Assembly: GCF_017377505.1 (NCBI RefSeq)
Contig: NZ_JAFREN010000020.1
Location: forward strand, 3,327-67,326
Direction: 5' to 3'
From: Enterococcus sp. DIV0212c
GTDB taxonomy: Bacteria; Bacillota; Bacilli; Lactobacillales; Enterococcaceae
Length of the DNA: 64,000 nt
Positions 1-7,857 of this stretch are shown piece by piece (position 1 is the stretch's first letter; the number at the start of each line of letters is the position of its first letter). Under the pieces are notes generated by a model. The model was not told the origin of the DNA, did no database searches, and saw only the letters and a program-made list of their open reading frames with translations. Position numbers and translations under genes: made by a program.

Positions 1-2
1 AA

Positions 3-1385
3 TTGACCAAAGGTATGAATCAAATCGAGGTTCCTCTAGTAGAAAATAAAGTAGACCTTACGAGTGTAAGTGCTAAAAATTCAACCATTCCTATGGGCGC
101 TAATTGGAAGCCGGAAGATAACTTTACCGGAGCTACAGACAAAGAGGGGAAACCAGTTACATTTGACAAAATAACCGTAAGTGGAACAGTAAATACAGCA
201 AAAGTCGGTGAGTATGAGATTACTTATCGAAATCAAAGTCAAGAAGCGAAAGCCACAGTATCTGTTGTTGCCAATCAAGAAACCCTAGCAGTCAAAAATT
301 CTACGATATACGAAGGAGATTCTTGGCAAGCAGCCGATAACTTTGTGTCTGCAACGGATGAAAATGGAAAAATGATGCCATTTGAAGATGTAACTTTTTC
401 TGGCTCTGTTGATACAACTAAAGCCGGTGACTATAAAGCGACTTATACTTTCCATGAACAAAGAGAAGTAGCTACAATCACTGTGTTACCAAATCAAACA
501 ACTGTCAAAGGTAAAAATTCAACCATTTCTGTCGGTACGAATTGGAACCCAGAAGATAATTTTGTCTCAGCAACAGATAAAACAGGAAAACCTGTTGCCT
601 TCGATCAAATCACTGTAACTGGTACAGTGGATTCATCCAAAATTGGAGAGAATAGAGTCACATATGAAAATCAAGGAAAAAAAGATGTAGTAATCATCAA
701 TGTTGTAGACGAACAAGAAACGCTCGCTGTGAAAGACTCTACGATTTATGTTGGAGATTCATGGCAGGCAGCCGATAATTTTATCTCAGCAACAGATAAA
801 ATCGGGCAAATTATCCCAATTCAACAAATCACTGTAACAGGTTCTGTCGATACAACCAAAGCTGGGATTTATGAAGTTGTTTACGGATCTGGAAAATTAA
901 AAGAAACAGCTAAAATCACAGTGAAAGCTGATCAATCAACATTAGTCGTAAAAGATTCTACCATTTATGTCGGCGATGATTGGAAGAGCGCAGATAACTT
1001 TGTGTCAGCGACTGATCGTGACGGTAATGCCATTTCATTTGAAGAAGTAGAAGTGACTGGAACTGTGGACACCAAGGAAAAAGGCGAGAGTAAGGTATCT
1101 TACACCGTTCAAACCACTAAACAATCTGAGCCAAGTAAAACTAAAAAAACTGTACAATCTGAAAAACAACTGACTGCGACAGCAAAAATCACAGTACTGG
1201 AGAAAAATTCTACCAAACCAAATGAAACGAATAAGAATCAAACGCATAGTGTAAAACCAGACAAACAAGGGAATTACCCTAAAACGGGTGAAAAGACCAA
1301 TCATTATTTTAGTTTAATCGGACTATCAGCCGTGTCGATCGCAATAGTTGGCATGATTCGATTAAGAAAAAAACGAACAGATTAA
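3..1385 (+). CDS. Sortase-anchored surface protein with five Ig-like repeats (5' end outside window)
   Basis: This is the C-terminal part of a cell-wall protein; the reading frame is open to the left edge, so the real start and signal peptide lie outside. Five Ig-like (Big_3-type) repeats begin at residues 25, 98, 171, 244 and 317, an exact 73-residue period, each starting with a K(N/D)STI motif followed by W...DNF.SATD. A Thr/Lys/Asn-rich spacer follows, then a sorting signal at about residue 425 (YPKTGE), a hydrophobic stretch and the basic tail RLRKKRTD. The sorting motif has Tyr where LPXTG has Leu. The protein is probably displayed on the wall by sortase A; an adhesin-like or stalk role is inference. 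A terminator follows directly. Confidence 0.85.
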   Translation: MTKGMNQIEVPLVENKVDLTSVSAKNSTIPMGANWKPEDNFTGATDKEGKPVTFDKITVSGTVNTAKVGEYEITYRNQSQEAKATVSVVANQETLAVKNSTIYEGDSWQAADNFVSATDENGKMMPFEDVTFSGSVDTTKAGDYKATYTFHEQREVATITVLPNQTTVKGKNSTISVGTNWNPEDNFVSATDKTGKPVAFDQITVTGTVDSSKIGENRVTYENQGKKDVVIINVVDEQETLAVKDSTIYVGDSWQAADNFISATDKIGQIIPIQQITVTGSVDTTKAGIYEVVYGSGKLKETAKITVKADQSTLVVKDSTIYVGDDWKSADNFVSATDRDGNAISFEEVEVTGTVDTKEKGESKVSYTVQTTKQSEPSKTKKTVQSEKQLTATAKITVLEKNSTKPNETNKNQTHSVKPDKQGNYPKTGEKTNHYFSLIGLSAVSIAIVGMIRLRKKRTD

Positions 1386-1415
1386 CTAAACGATACGGAG
1401 AAATAAGGCTGGGAT

Positions 1416-1444
1416 AAAAGGCAGAGTTGACGCTGCCTTTTATT
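1416..1444 (+). terminator. Rho-independent terminator after the Ig-repeat surface gene
   Basis: AAAAGGCAG pairs with CTGCCTTTT across a short loop, ending in a T-rich run. It separates the anchored protein from the small Ig-like gene downstream. Confidence 0.75.
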
Positions 1445-1490
1445 CAGGCCTTTATTCAATTGAAGCGAAATCTGGAAAGGCGGAAAATAG

Positions 1491-2096
1491 GTGAAAAAAA
1501 AACCGTTGATATTAGGTACAGCCTTACTATTTTCATCGGCACTTTTTGTTCATTTTGACACTTTTTACGGAGAAGAAATGACAACTCCTGGAAAATACAA
1601 AATGACCTATGAAGTAGATGGAAAAGTAGAAACAGCGACAGTTGAAGTGAAAAAAAATCAGACGGAGCTTCTCTTAAAAGACATCATCATCAAACAAAAC
1701 GAGCACTGGTCGCCCTTAGACAATGTTGTTTCACTAAAAGATCGAGATGGCGAGCCGCTAGATTTAAATCAAGTGACGATCAAACATAATGTAAATACAC
1801 AAGAAACAGGGCTTTATTTTGTGAAATTTTCATATAAAACTTACGTTTCTGTAGCCAAAGTATCAGTGAATCAATTTACCAGTTCTAATCACAAAAAAAG
1901 AGTACAAAATCACTATTCCCCAAATGATTCTCAAACTAAAATCATGCTGAATGACGAACTGTTAAAAAATGATCCTGCTAAACAAAAGATCAACATCAAC
2001 ACTTCTGGAGGAGCCGACCCACTAGGTTCTGCGAGTTTTGGAAATATGTTGGGGTTTCTATCAGGGACACTTCTGTATGGAACAAGGAGAGTATAA
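1491..2096 (+). CDS. Small secreted Ig-like protein, truncated relative of the upstream surface protein
   Basis: The start is GTG at 1491, preceded by a GGAAAGGCGG ribosome site. A signal peptide (MKKKPLILGTALLFSSALF) is followed at about residue 30 by what looks like the second half of an Ig-like repeat (TTPGKYKMTYEVDGKVETAT), then one degenerate full repeat (about 59-125; W.PLDNVVSLKDRDG), then a Ser/Asn/Lys-rich tail with no recognisable sorting signal. The abrupt switch from signal peptide into mid-repeat suggests an internal deletion in a longer ancestor. The stop codon directly abuts the ATG of the Mga-like regulator, so the two are probably co-transcribed. The function is unknown and it may be a decaying gene. 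Confidence 0.6.
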   Translation: MKKKPLILGTALLFSSALFVHFDTFYGEEMTTPGKYKMTYEVDGKVETATVEVKKNQTELLLKDIIIKQNEHWSPLDNVVSLKDRDGEPLDLNQVTIKHNVNTQETGLYFVKFSYKTYVSVAKVSVNQFTSSNHKKRVQNHYSPNDSQTKIMLNDELLKNDPAKQKININTSGGADPLGSASFGNMLGFLSGTLLYGTRRV

Positions 2097-3524
2097 ATGG
2101 ATTTCTTGTTATTAGACGATCGAGCAAATTTAAAATTATCAATTATTCGAAAATTAGAGCAGCAATACTCGTTTTCAGAGCGTAAGGATATGTTGTGTGA
2201 GCAATTGAATATCTCCCAATATCTTTTGGAACGAAGTGTTCTGGAAATAAATGAGGACTTGAAAAGATTTGAACTGATCGATGAGATGGAATTGATTGAA
2301 CAAAACAATGAGATCATATTATTTCAAGGTTCTCAAATGTCATCTAGTATTGTTGAGGAAAGATATTTAAAGTATTCACTGGAATTCACATTATTGCAAA
2401 CGATATTTTTCAACCAATTTACATCGATCAAAAAATACGGGGAAAAAGAAGGGATGAGTCGGACGGTTGTTTATAAAATCATTGATAGAATTCGTAAAGA
2501 GTTGGAACAATATGATATAAAATTATCCAAAACGTTTCAATTGATCGGCAACGAAATGCAGATTCGCCAATATTTCAATATGCTCTATTATCGGATTTAT
2601 AAAGATTCAGATGAGTTATACAATCAATCAGATATCTTAGCAGTCAATGAACTATTTTCTGCTATTAAATTACATTGTGAAGAAATCAACACTTTTTATC
2701 TGTTTAAACATTATATGTTTGTTATGCTAGAAAGAGTAAAGCGAAAGCATAACTATTTTTTGCCTACTAATGTTGAGTCGGCTGATTTAGATGAAGAAAA
2801 TGTGCTGTATCAAACGATCAAACAATGGAGCAGCCGTACCTTACAAGGAACAAACCGGGAAATTGATGTCGAAGTAAGAGGAATTCTTAATCAGTTGTCA
2901 GTTTATCGAAGCGAATTTTGTGACTTTGAAGACGAGGCTGTTGAAGCATATAGTTTGCAGTTAAAGCAGCAAATTCTTAACTATCCACAACTAACGATGA
3001 TGGGGCCTGAATTTAGTGATAGTGTGAATATGGCGATTTATCAGCACCGATATATTACCCCTTTAATCGACCTGACGTTACGAGTGATGGATTTAGAATT
3101 TTTTCATGAGCGTTACCCGATCGTATTTGAGATCTGTCATACCTTCATTTATCAATTGAAAAAGGATGAATTTCAATGTAGTAAGAAGTCCCTTTTTTTT
3201 AATTTATTGATTATTCTTTCTCAACAATATGACCAGGAAAACGAGAAAAATACGATCAATATCCATGTGAATTTCACACAAGGGGAAAAATATAACCAAT
3301 TTATCAAAACGCAAATCAAGATTTTCGATTCTTTTAGCATAAATTTCCAGCCAGCAATACGTCCAGATACAGATTTGATTATCTCCGATTACATCCCAAA
3401 AACAACTTTTTCAGCTCGAAGTCTGATCTGGTTGGCACCTCCTAGAGCAAGCGACTGGCGCAATTTTGGAAATGAGATCATACAAATCAATAAGAATTTA
3501 CAATTGAATAAGAATCGGATTTAG
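2097..3524 (+). CDS. Mga-like transcriptional regulator
   Basis: A 475-residue protein with two N-terminal helix-turn-helix segments (about 15-60 and 90-150, the second with MSRTVVYKIIDRIRKEL) and a long PRD/EIIB-like C-terminal half, the layout of the Mga/AtxA family. Such proteins activate surface and virulence genes in response to carbon supply in streptococci and enterococci. It starts immediately after the preceding stop (AAGGAGAG Shine-Dalgarno), so it is translationally coupled to the small Ig-like gene. The adjacent surface-protein genes are the likely targets (inference). Confidence 0.75.
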   Translation: MDFLLLDDRANLKLSIIRKLEQQYSFSERKDMLCEQLNISQYLLERSVLEINEDLKRFELIDEMELIEQNNEIILFQGSQMSSSIVEERYLKYSLEFTLLQTIFFNQFTSIKKYGEKEGMSRTVVYKIIDRIRKELEQYDIKLSKTFQLIGNEMQIRQYFNMLYYRIYKDSDELYNQSDILAVNELFSAIKLHCEEINTFYLFKHYMFVMLERVKRKHNYFLPTNVESADLDEENVLYQTIKQWSSRTLQGTNREIDVEVRGILNQLSVYRSEFCDFEDEAVEAYSLQLKQQILNYPQLTMMGPEFSDSVNMAIYQHRYITPLIDLTLRVMDLEFFHERYPIVFEICHTFIYQLKKDEFQCSKKSLFFNLLIILSQQYDQENEKNTINIHVNFTQGEKYNQFIKTQIKIFDSFSINFQPAIRPDTDLIISDYIPKTTFSARSLIWLAPPRASDWRNFGNEIIQINKNLQLNKNRI

Positions 3525-3529
3525 GGTGA

Positions 3530-3693
3530 GGTTGGGACAGAAGCGTTTAGTCCCGAGAAATAAGAAGGAATTCACGAAAATTGCTCTTCAAATTTTTGTG
3601 AATTTTAGCTTATTTCCGAAGCCTTCAAATCTTAGTGCTTTAGCACTTAGAATTTGATGTGATCGAAGCGTAGTGATTGCTTCTGCTCCCACC
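3530..3693. repeat. Imperfect palindromic intergenic repeat (~164 bp)
   Basis: The ends are inverted (GGTTGGGACAGAAGC against GCTTCTGCTCCCACC). Nested inside are AAATAAG/CTTATTT, GAATTCAC/GTGAATT and a TCAAAT...ATTTGA hairpin at about 3626-3658. The whole element can fold as a branched hairpin and encodes nothing evident. It resembles the palindromic intergenic repeats common in enterococci; only one copy lies in this window. Confidence 0.6.
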
Positions 3694-3708
3694 GTTTATC
3701 CGGATTCT

Positions 3709-3765
3709 ATGTGAGTGGGCTATGACTCTAAGAGTTATGGCCCACTCACATCCGCTTTTTTATTA
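3709..3765 (+). terminator. Long-stem terminator
   Basis: ATGTGAGTGGGC pairs perfectly with GCCCACTCACAT, and the intervening ATGACTC/GAGTTAT continues the stem, followed by a T run. It ends transcription from the Mga-like gene. Confidence 0.85.
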
Positions 3766-3988
3766 CATAAATCAAGGATCAAAATAAATAAAAATACTAC
3801 GGATAATCATCCTTAATTATTTTTTCATGTGTTATACTGAACAAGATGTAACTAGGAATGATTAGCTAGTGAAATAGCATTATTTATCGGAAAAACATAA
3901 GACCAGCATGAGACGAAATACGTTACAGTTAATTTTTTATTGGAGACTGAATGAGCTCATTTGCTTTAATTTTGGGAGGGGATGTAAA

Positions 3989-4312
3989 GTGAGACAGAAA
4001 AATTCAGGACCGATCATTATGGAAGAGATCCGTTTAATGGAAGTCATGATTCAAGTTTATTATCATAAGCAAGAAGATAACCTGATTCCAGAAGAGAGAA
4101 TGTTGAACTATGCTAGAACTCGTTTAGAATTCTGTCAATTTGGGGAGCAAAAAACGACCTGCCAGAAATGTCCAGTTCATTGTTACCAACCCAAATATCG
4201 GGAACAAATGAAAAAAATCATGCGTTATTCAGGTCCACGCATGTTATTTAAGCATCCTGTTTTAACGTTTAAACATGCGTATCGTGGATTGACAAGGAAT
4301 GTAGAAAAATAG
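3989..4312 (+). CDS. YgbA-type protein (nitrous oxide-stimulated promoter family)
   Basis: A small cytoplasmic protein of the YgbA_NO family, whose E. coli member is induced by reactive nitrogen; its biochemical role is not settled. I chose the GTG at 3989 (107 residues) because GGGAGGGG lies just upstream; an in-frame ATG at 3908 would add 27 residues without a ribosome site. Four clustered cysteines (C..FGEQKTTCQKCPVHC) suggest metal binding. The C-terminal half (GPRMLFKHPVLTFKH) is the conserved family block. An extended -10 (TGTTATACT, about 3831-3838) lies upstream. Confidence 0.7.
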   Translation: MRQKNSGPIIMEEIRLMEVMIQVYYHKQEDNLIPEERMLNYARTRLEFCQFGEQKTTCQKCPVHCYQPKYREQMKKIMRYSGPRMLFKHPVLTFKHAYRGLTRNVEK

Positions 4313-4373
4313 TTATTTATTTTATTAAGATCAATCACATTATGTTTGGGAACAGTGGGGATTTTTCTGGTTA

Positions 4374-4442
4374 AGAAGTTTTGAAAAACTATATCAAAAA
4401 ATTTGTCCAAGATGGGCTGAGCAATAAAAAACTTCTTTGTTT
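4374..4442 (+). terminator. Possible terminator after the YgbA-type gene
   Basis: AGAAGTTTT pairs with AAAACTTCT over a long loop and is followed by a T-rich run. The long loop makes this a weak call. Confidence 0.35.
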
Positions 4443-4507
4443 TTCTTAGTTTATAGTGTTCTCAAATAAATAGCGACAATGATAATTCAGACTTATTTTA
4501 TCTGGAT

Positions 4508-4536
4508 TTGACTATTTATTTCCAAAATGATAAAGT
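4508..4536 (+). promoter_or_regulatory. Promoter for the ABC-F leader
   Basis: TTGACT at 4508-4513 and TAAAGT at 4531-4536 are separated by 17 bp. This places the transcript start about 17 nt before the leader-peptide ATG at 4560. Confidence 0.65.
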
Positions 4537-4559
4537 AACACCTGAGGAAGGTGTTTCAA

Positions 4560-4631
4560 ATGTACGTATTATATATTTCAACTCTTAGCTCCCTACAACT
4601 TATTTTTGATGAAGTGTTGTACGGAGCTTAA
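4560..4631 (+). CDS. 23-residue leader peptide upstream of the ABC-F gene
   Basis: ATG at 4560 has a very good ribosome site (GAGGAAGG, 8 nt spacing) and runs to TAA at 4629-4631. It encodes a peptide beginning MYVLYISTLSSLQLIF and ending VLYGA. The second half of this small frame overlaps one arm of a strong hairpin (AGCTCC.TACAAC against GTTGTA.GGAGCT, 4586-4628), so ribosome position would change the folding of the leader. This is the layout of ribosome-mediated attenuation in front of antibiotic-resistance ABC-F genes. The function is inferred from layout only. Confidence 0.6.
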   Translation: MYVLYISTLSSLQLIFDEVLYGA

Positions 4632-4780
4632 TCGGAAAGCTTATGAGCTTTTCTTATTCATCAGTAAATTTAGTATAGTAAAAAAAATAGCATCTGTTTG
4701 CTATGTTTTTGTTGTACTCATTTACTGAAGGATATATAGATTAAAAAGGCCCTAGACATTTTGTCTATGGGTCTTTTTTG
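4586..4780 (+). promoter_or_regulatory. Attenuator region with alternative hairpins and terminator before the ABC-F gene
   Basis: Successive stems are visible: 4586-4628 over the leader peptide; GAAAGCT/AGCTTTTC at about 4635-4652; TCAGTAAAT (from about 4660) against ATTTACTGA (ending about 4728) enclosing ATAGCA/TTGCTAT followed by T5; and a final terminator at 4748-4780 (GGCCCTAGACA against TGTCTATGGGTC, then T6). The final terminator ends about 50 nt before the ABC-F start codon, so readthrough is needed for expression. Confidence 0.65.
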
Positions 4781-4829
4781 TATGTTCTTTAGTAAAAATC
4801 AGGGAAACCACATGAAAGAGGAAAATAGA

Positions 4830-6377
4830 ATGGAATTATTACAAGTCAAAGATTTAACCTATGCAGTACCAGATAAACAGCTTTACGAAGATAGCTCATT
4901 TACCTTAAGAAGTAAGGAACATATGGGGATCGTTGGTAAAAATGGTGCAGGGAAAAGTACCTTATTGAAAATACTTTTAGGGAATGTATTGCCAGATGAC
5001 GGTGCGATCACTTGGAATCCAGCAGCTACTTTAGGCTATTTAGACCAATATGTAGACATGGATCAGTCACTTACGATCAACGAATTTTTAAGATCCGCCT
5101 ACCAAGAATTATTTAACACAGAAAAAGAAATGCTTAAACTATATGAAACATATGGCGAAACAGGCGACGACCAATTATTAACAAGAGCCGCAACGTATCA
5201 AGAACAATTAGAAATAAAAGGATTTTATCAAGTCGAAAATGACATCAGCAAAGCTGTCACAGGGCTTGGAATTAGCGATGGCGATGCCGAGCAAACCTTA
5301 AGTGCGTTAAATCGTGGCGATCAAATCAAAGTTATTTTAGCCAAGCTTTTATTAGAAAAACCGTCTGTCTTAATCTTAGATGAGCCGACGAACTACTTAG
5401 ATCAAGAACATATCGAATGGTTGACTGACTATTTAAATGCCTTTGAAAATGCGTTTATTATCGTTTCTCATGATACTACCTTTTTAAGCAACATTGCTAC
5501 GTGTATCTGTGACATTGATTTTGGTTCAATTAAAAAATACCATAGCAACTACACAGATTTCTTAAAACAAAAAGCACATTTAGCCGAAGCTTATCAAAGC
5601 CAATTTGATGCTCAACAACGAAAGATCAAAGAAACAGAAGCTTTTATTCAGAAGAATATTGCTGGTATCAAAACGAAAATGGCTCAAGGTAGAAGGAAAC
5701 ATTTGGAAAAAATGGACAGACTGAAAGAACCTGAAAAAAACGTCAAATCGAATTTTTCATTTAAACTAATGCCACAAAGTTCACCTAACGTCATGACCAT
5801 CGATACGCTGACTGTAGGCTACAAAGAGCCATTACTAACTGTGCGTGATCTACAAGTGAAAAAAGGTGAAAAAATAGTGATTACAGGCGCAGATGGTTTA
5901 GGTAAATCTACCTTAGTGAAAACACTGCTTTCAATGGTACCTGCGATTTCTGGAACAAGCCATTTTTCACCACAAGTTGCTGTTGGTTACCACTCACAAG
6001 AAATCGAATGGGAAAATACTGAATGGACACCAATTGAAGCGTTGGCTAACAAATATACAAAACTTACTTATGAAGATGTTCGTCGTGAACTAGCGAAATG
6101 CGGTTTGAAACGAGAAATTGCTTCAAAAAATCTTTATATGTTAAGTGGCGGAGAACAATCAAAAGTGAAGTTGTGCGATTTAACGATGCAGCCAAGTAAT
6201 TTACTGATCTTAGATGAGCCAACCAATCATTTAGATGTCGACTCAAGAAAAGCCCTTCAAGATGCGTTAAAAGCGTTTAGAGGCAGTGTGTTATTGATTT
6301 CAAATGATGATGAGTTTTACTCAACAGTTGCAGATCATGTGTACACGGTTGCTGATAAACATCTTATTAGACAATGA
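4830..6377 (+). CDS. ABC-F family ATPase, probable ribosome-protection protein
   Basis: A 515-residue soluble protein with two ATPase domains and no membrane segments: NBD1 Walker A GKNGAGKST (36-44), Walker B LILDEP (181-186), H214; a charged linker at about 260-320; NBD2 Walker A GADGLGKST, signature LSGGE, LLILDEPTNHLD. ATG 4830 is chosen because AGAGG sits 8 nt upstream. ABC-F proteins act on the ribosomal E site; some relieve antibiotic stalling, others tune translation. The attenuator leader favours the inducible resistance-type group (inference). Two departures from the family are visible: the NBD1 signature reads LSALNRGDQ rather than LSGGQ, and the NBD2 switch histidine is Asn492 (LLISNDDEF). 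Confidence 0.8.
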   Translation: MELLQVKDLTYAVPDKQLYEDSSFTLRSKEHMGIVGKNGAGKSTLLKILLGNVLPDDGAITWNPAATLGYLDQYVDMDQSLTINEFLRSAYQELFNTEKEMLKLYETYGETGDDQLLTRAATYQEQLEIKGFYQVENDISKAVTGLGISDGDAEQTLSALNRGDQIKVILAKLLLEKPSVLILDEPTNYLDQEHIEWLTDYLNAFENAFIIVSHDTTFLSNIATCICDIDFGSIKKYHSNYTDFLKQKAHLAEAYQSQFDAQQRKIKETEAFIQKNIAGIKTKMAQGRRKHLEKMDRLKEPEKNVKSNFSFKLMPQSSPNVMTIDTLTVGYKEPLLTVRDLQVKKGEKIVITGADGLGKSTLVKTLLSMVPAISGTSHFSPQVAVGYHSQEIEWENTEWTPIEALANKYTKLTYEDVRRELAKCGLKREIASKNLYMLSGGEQSKVKLCDLTMQPSNLLILDEPTNHLDVDSRKALQDALKAFRGSVLLISNDDEFYSTVADHVYTVADKHLIRQ

Positions 6378-6388
6378 GGTGAGTAGAA

Positions 6389-6760
6389 ATGAGTTTTACA
6401 GGATATAAAGATTGTCATTTGTACCAACTGCCAGTTGTGAAACGAGAAGTGACAGAAAAGCAGTTGGCTCAACGGATTTTAGTCATCGACAGCGGTGTTT
6501 CAGAATGCATGCTGGCCATTGATTTAGCTAAGCAAGGAAAAGAAGTGACGATAATAGAACGTTCAGATGAAATTCTTTCAGATTGTTTAGCAGCCCCAAA
6601 AAGAGCTGAATTGATGCGCCAGCTAGAGAATTTGGTCGTAACGATTTTTTTAGAAACCTTTTGTATTGATGTAGAAGCGAACCATGTCTGCTTATCTAAT
6701 CAAGAAGGATTTAAGACAGTTATTAATATTGATAACATCATTGTTTCTAAAAAACTATGA
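6389..6760 (+). pseudogene. Remnant of a pyridine-nucleotide-disulfide oxidoreductase domain
   Basis: A 123-residue frame starting 12 nt after the ABC-F stop, with a GAGGTGAG ribosome site. The middle (RILVIDSGVSECMLAIDLAKQGKEVTIIERSDEI, residues about 29-62) matches the NAD(P)-binding Rossmann segment of FAD/NAD oxidoreductases, but the glycine motif is degraded (DSGVSE instead of GxGxxG) and both the FAD-binding and dimerisation parts are absent. It probably derives from the C-terminal half of a dienoyl-CoA reductase-like enzyme. It could still be translated with the ABC-F gene. Confidence 0.55.
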
Positions 6761-6821
6761 ATATTTTTAAAATCGTTTATAGTGTAAATAGACAGAGTCA
6801 AAAAATGAAGGGAGAACCATC

Positions 6822-7646
6822 ATGTTTATACCTATAAACGAAGCAGATTTTCAACAAGTAGTGGAAACATGGAACCAAGGCTTCAGCGATTATCTATTGC
6901 CAATCCATGTTGATCAAGCAGCCTTAGAACAAAGAATTCAGTCACTAAAACTTTCGAAAAAGCTCTCAGTTATTTTTTCTATGGACGGAGAATTTGCCGG
7001 CATCATTTTATTAGGCATGGAAACATTCCAGCAAACAAAAGTGATGTGGGTGGGCGGTATGGCTGTAGTTCCCAAATATCGCAGAAGTAAAGTCGCTTCT
7101 AAATTGATTGATTATGCAGAAAACCTAGCAAAAGAAAATCAATGTGAGCAGCTGATTCTTGAAGTGATTGCTACTAATGAACGTGCTAAACGTCTTTATG
7201 AAGCAAAAGGGTTTCAGGTTATAAATGAGTTGGCAGTCGGTTCAGTTAATTTACCAGCTACACCTAAGAAACAAAGCAACATAGAATTTAAACCAGCAGT
7301 ATCGAAGGATCTCGCTTTGATTGAAAATAAATGGACCCCATGGCAAAATCGCTTTATTTTTTCAGATAAAAATTATGATATCTATCAGGGCGAACATAAG
7401 CTTGGTTCAACTAGTTTTAATGTAATCGGAGAAGAATTGGTCATTAAGCAATTGAATGTGTTAGAATCGAAAGATATACTCTTAACAATGGATATCTTGC
7501 TTAGTTTAAAAGAACGAGAAAATGTTGCTACTGTCAAGCTGACAAACTTCGATATGGCAACACCTGTTTATACTGAGTTAGAAAAAATAGACGTTAAACT
7601 GCAACTTACCCAATTTCAATTAGCCAAAAATTTGATGGAAGAATAA
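6822..7646 (+). CDS. GNAT family N-acetyltransferase
   Basis: A 274-residue cytoplasmic protein. Residues 1-145 form a GNAT fold: the acetyl-CoA site is seen in MAVVPKYRRSKVASKLI (V-P-x-x-R-x-x-x-V/G-x) and the terminal strand in NERAKRLYEAKGF. The C-terminal ~120 residues are a second, weaker domain that may be a degenerate GNAT repeat. The ribosome site is GAAGGGAG before ATG 6822. The substrate cannot be told from sequence. It stands alone, with a terminator following. Confidence 0.8.
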   Translation: MFIPINEADFQQVVETWNQGFSDYLLPIHVDQAALEQRIQSLKLSKKLSVIFSMDGEFAGIILLGMETFQQTKVMWVGGMAVVPKYRRSKVASKLIDYAENLAKENQCEQLILEVIATNERAKRLYEAKGFQVINELAVGSVNLPATPKKQSNIEFKPAVSKDLALIENKWTPWQNRFIFSDKNYDIYQGEHKLGSTSFNVIGEELVIKQLNVLESKDILLTMDILLSLKERENVATVKLTNFDMATPVYTELEKIDVKLQLTQFQLAKNLMEE

Positions 7647-7667
7647 TAAATCCATTTTTTCGGAATA

Positions 7668-7721
7668 AAATATCTTTGCTGCATTTGTTGATTAAAATGA
7701 ATGTGGTGAGGATATTTTTTT
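7668..7721 (+). terminator. Terminator after the GNAT gene
   Basis: AAATATC pairs with GATATTT, and the adjoining TTTGCTGCATT and AATGTGGTGAG extend the stem with several G-U pairs. A run of seven T follows. Confidence 0.6.
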
Positions 7722-7857
7722 GAGTGTATCAAATTGCGGATAACCGACATTAAATCAAGGGGCAATGCATCGTTGCGTACGTCTTTATTGTATAATCAAG
7801 TAGAGCAACGCATTTGTGCAACAAAAATGATGGACGCTAAGAAAGGAGTGGCTTATA

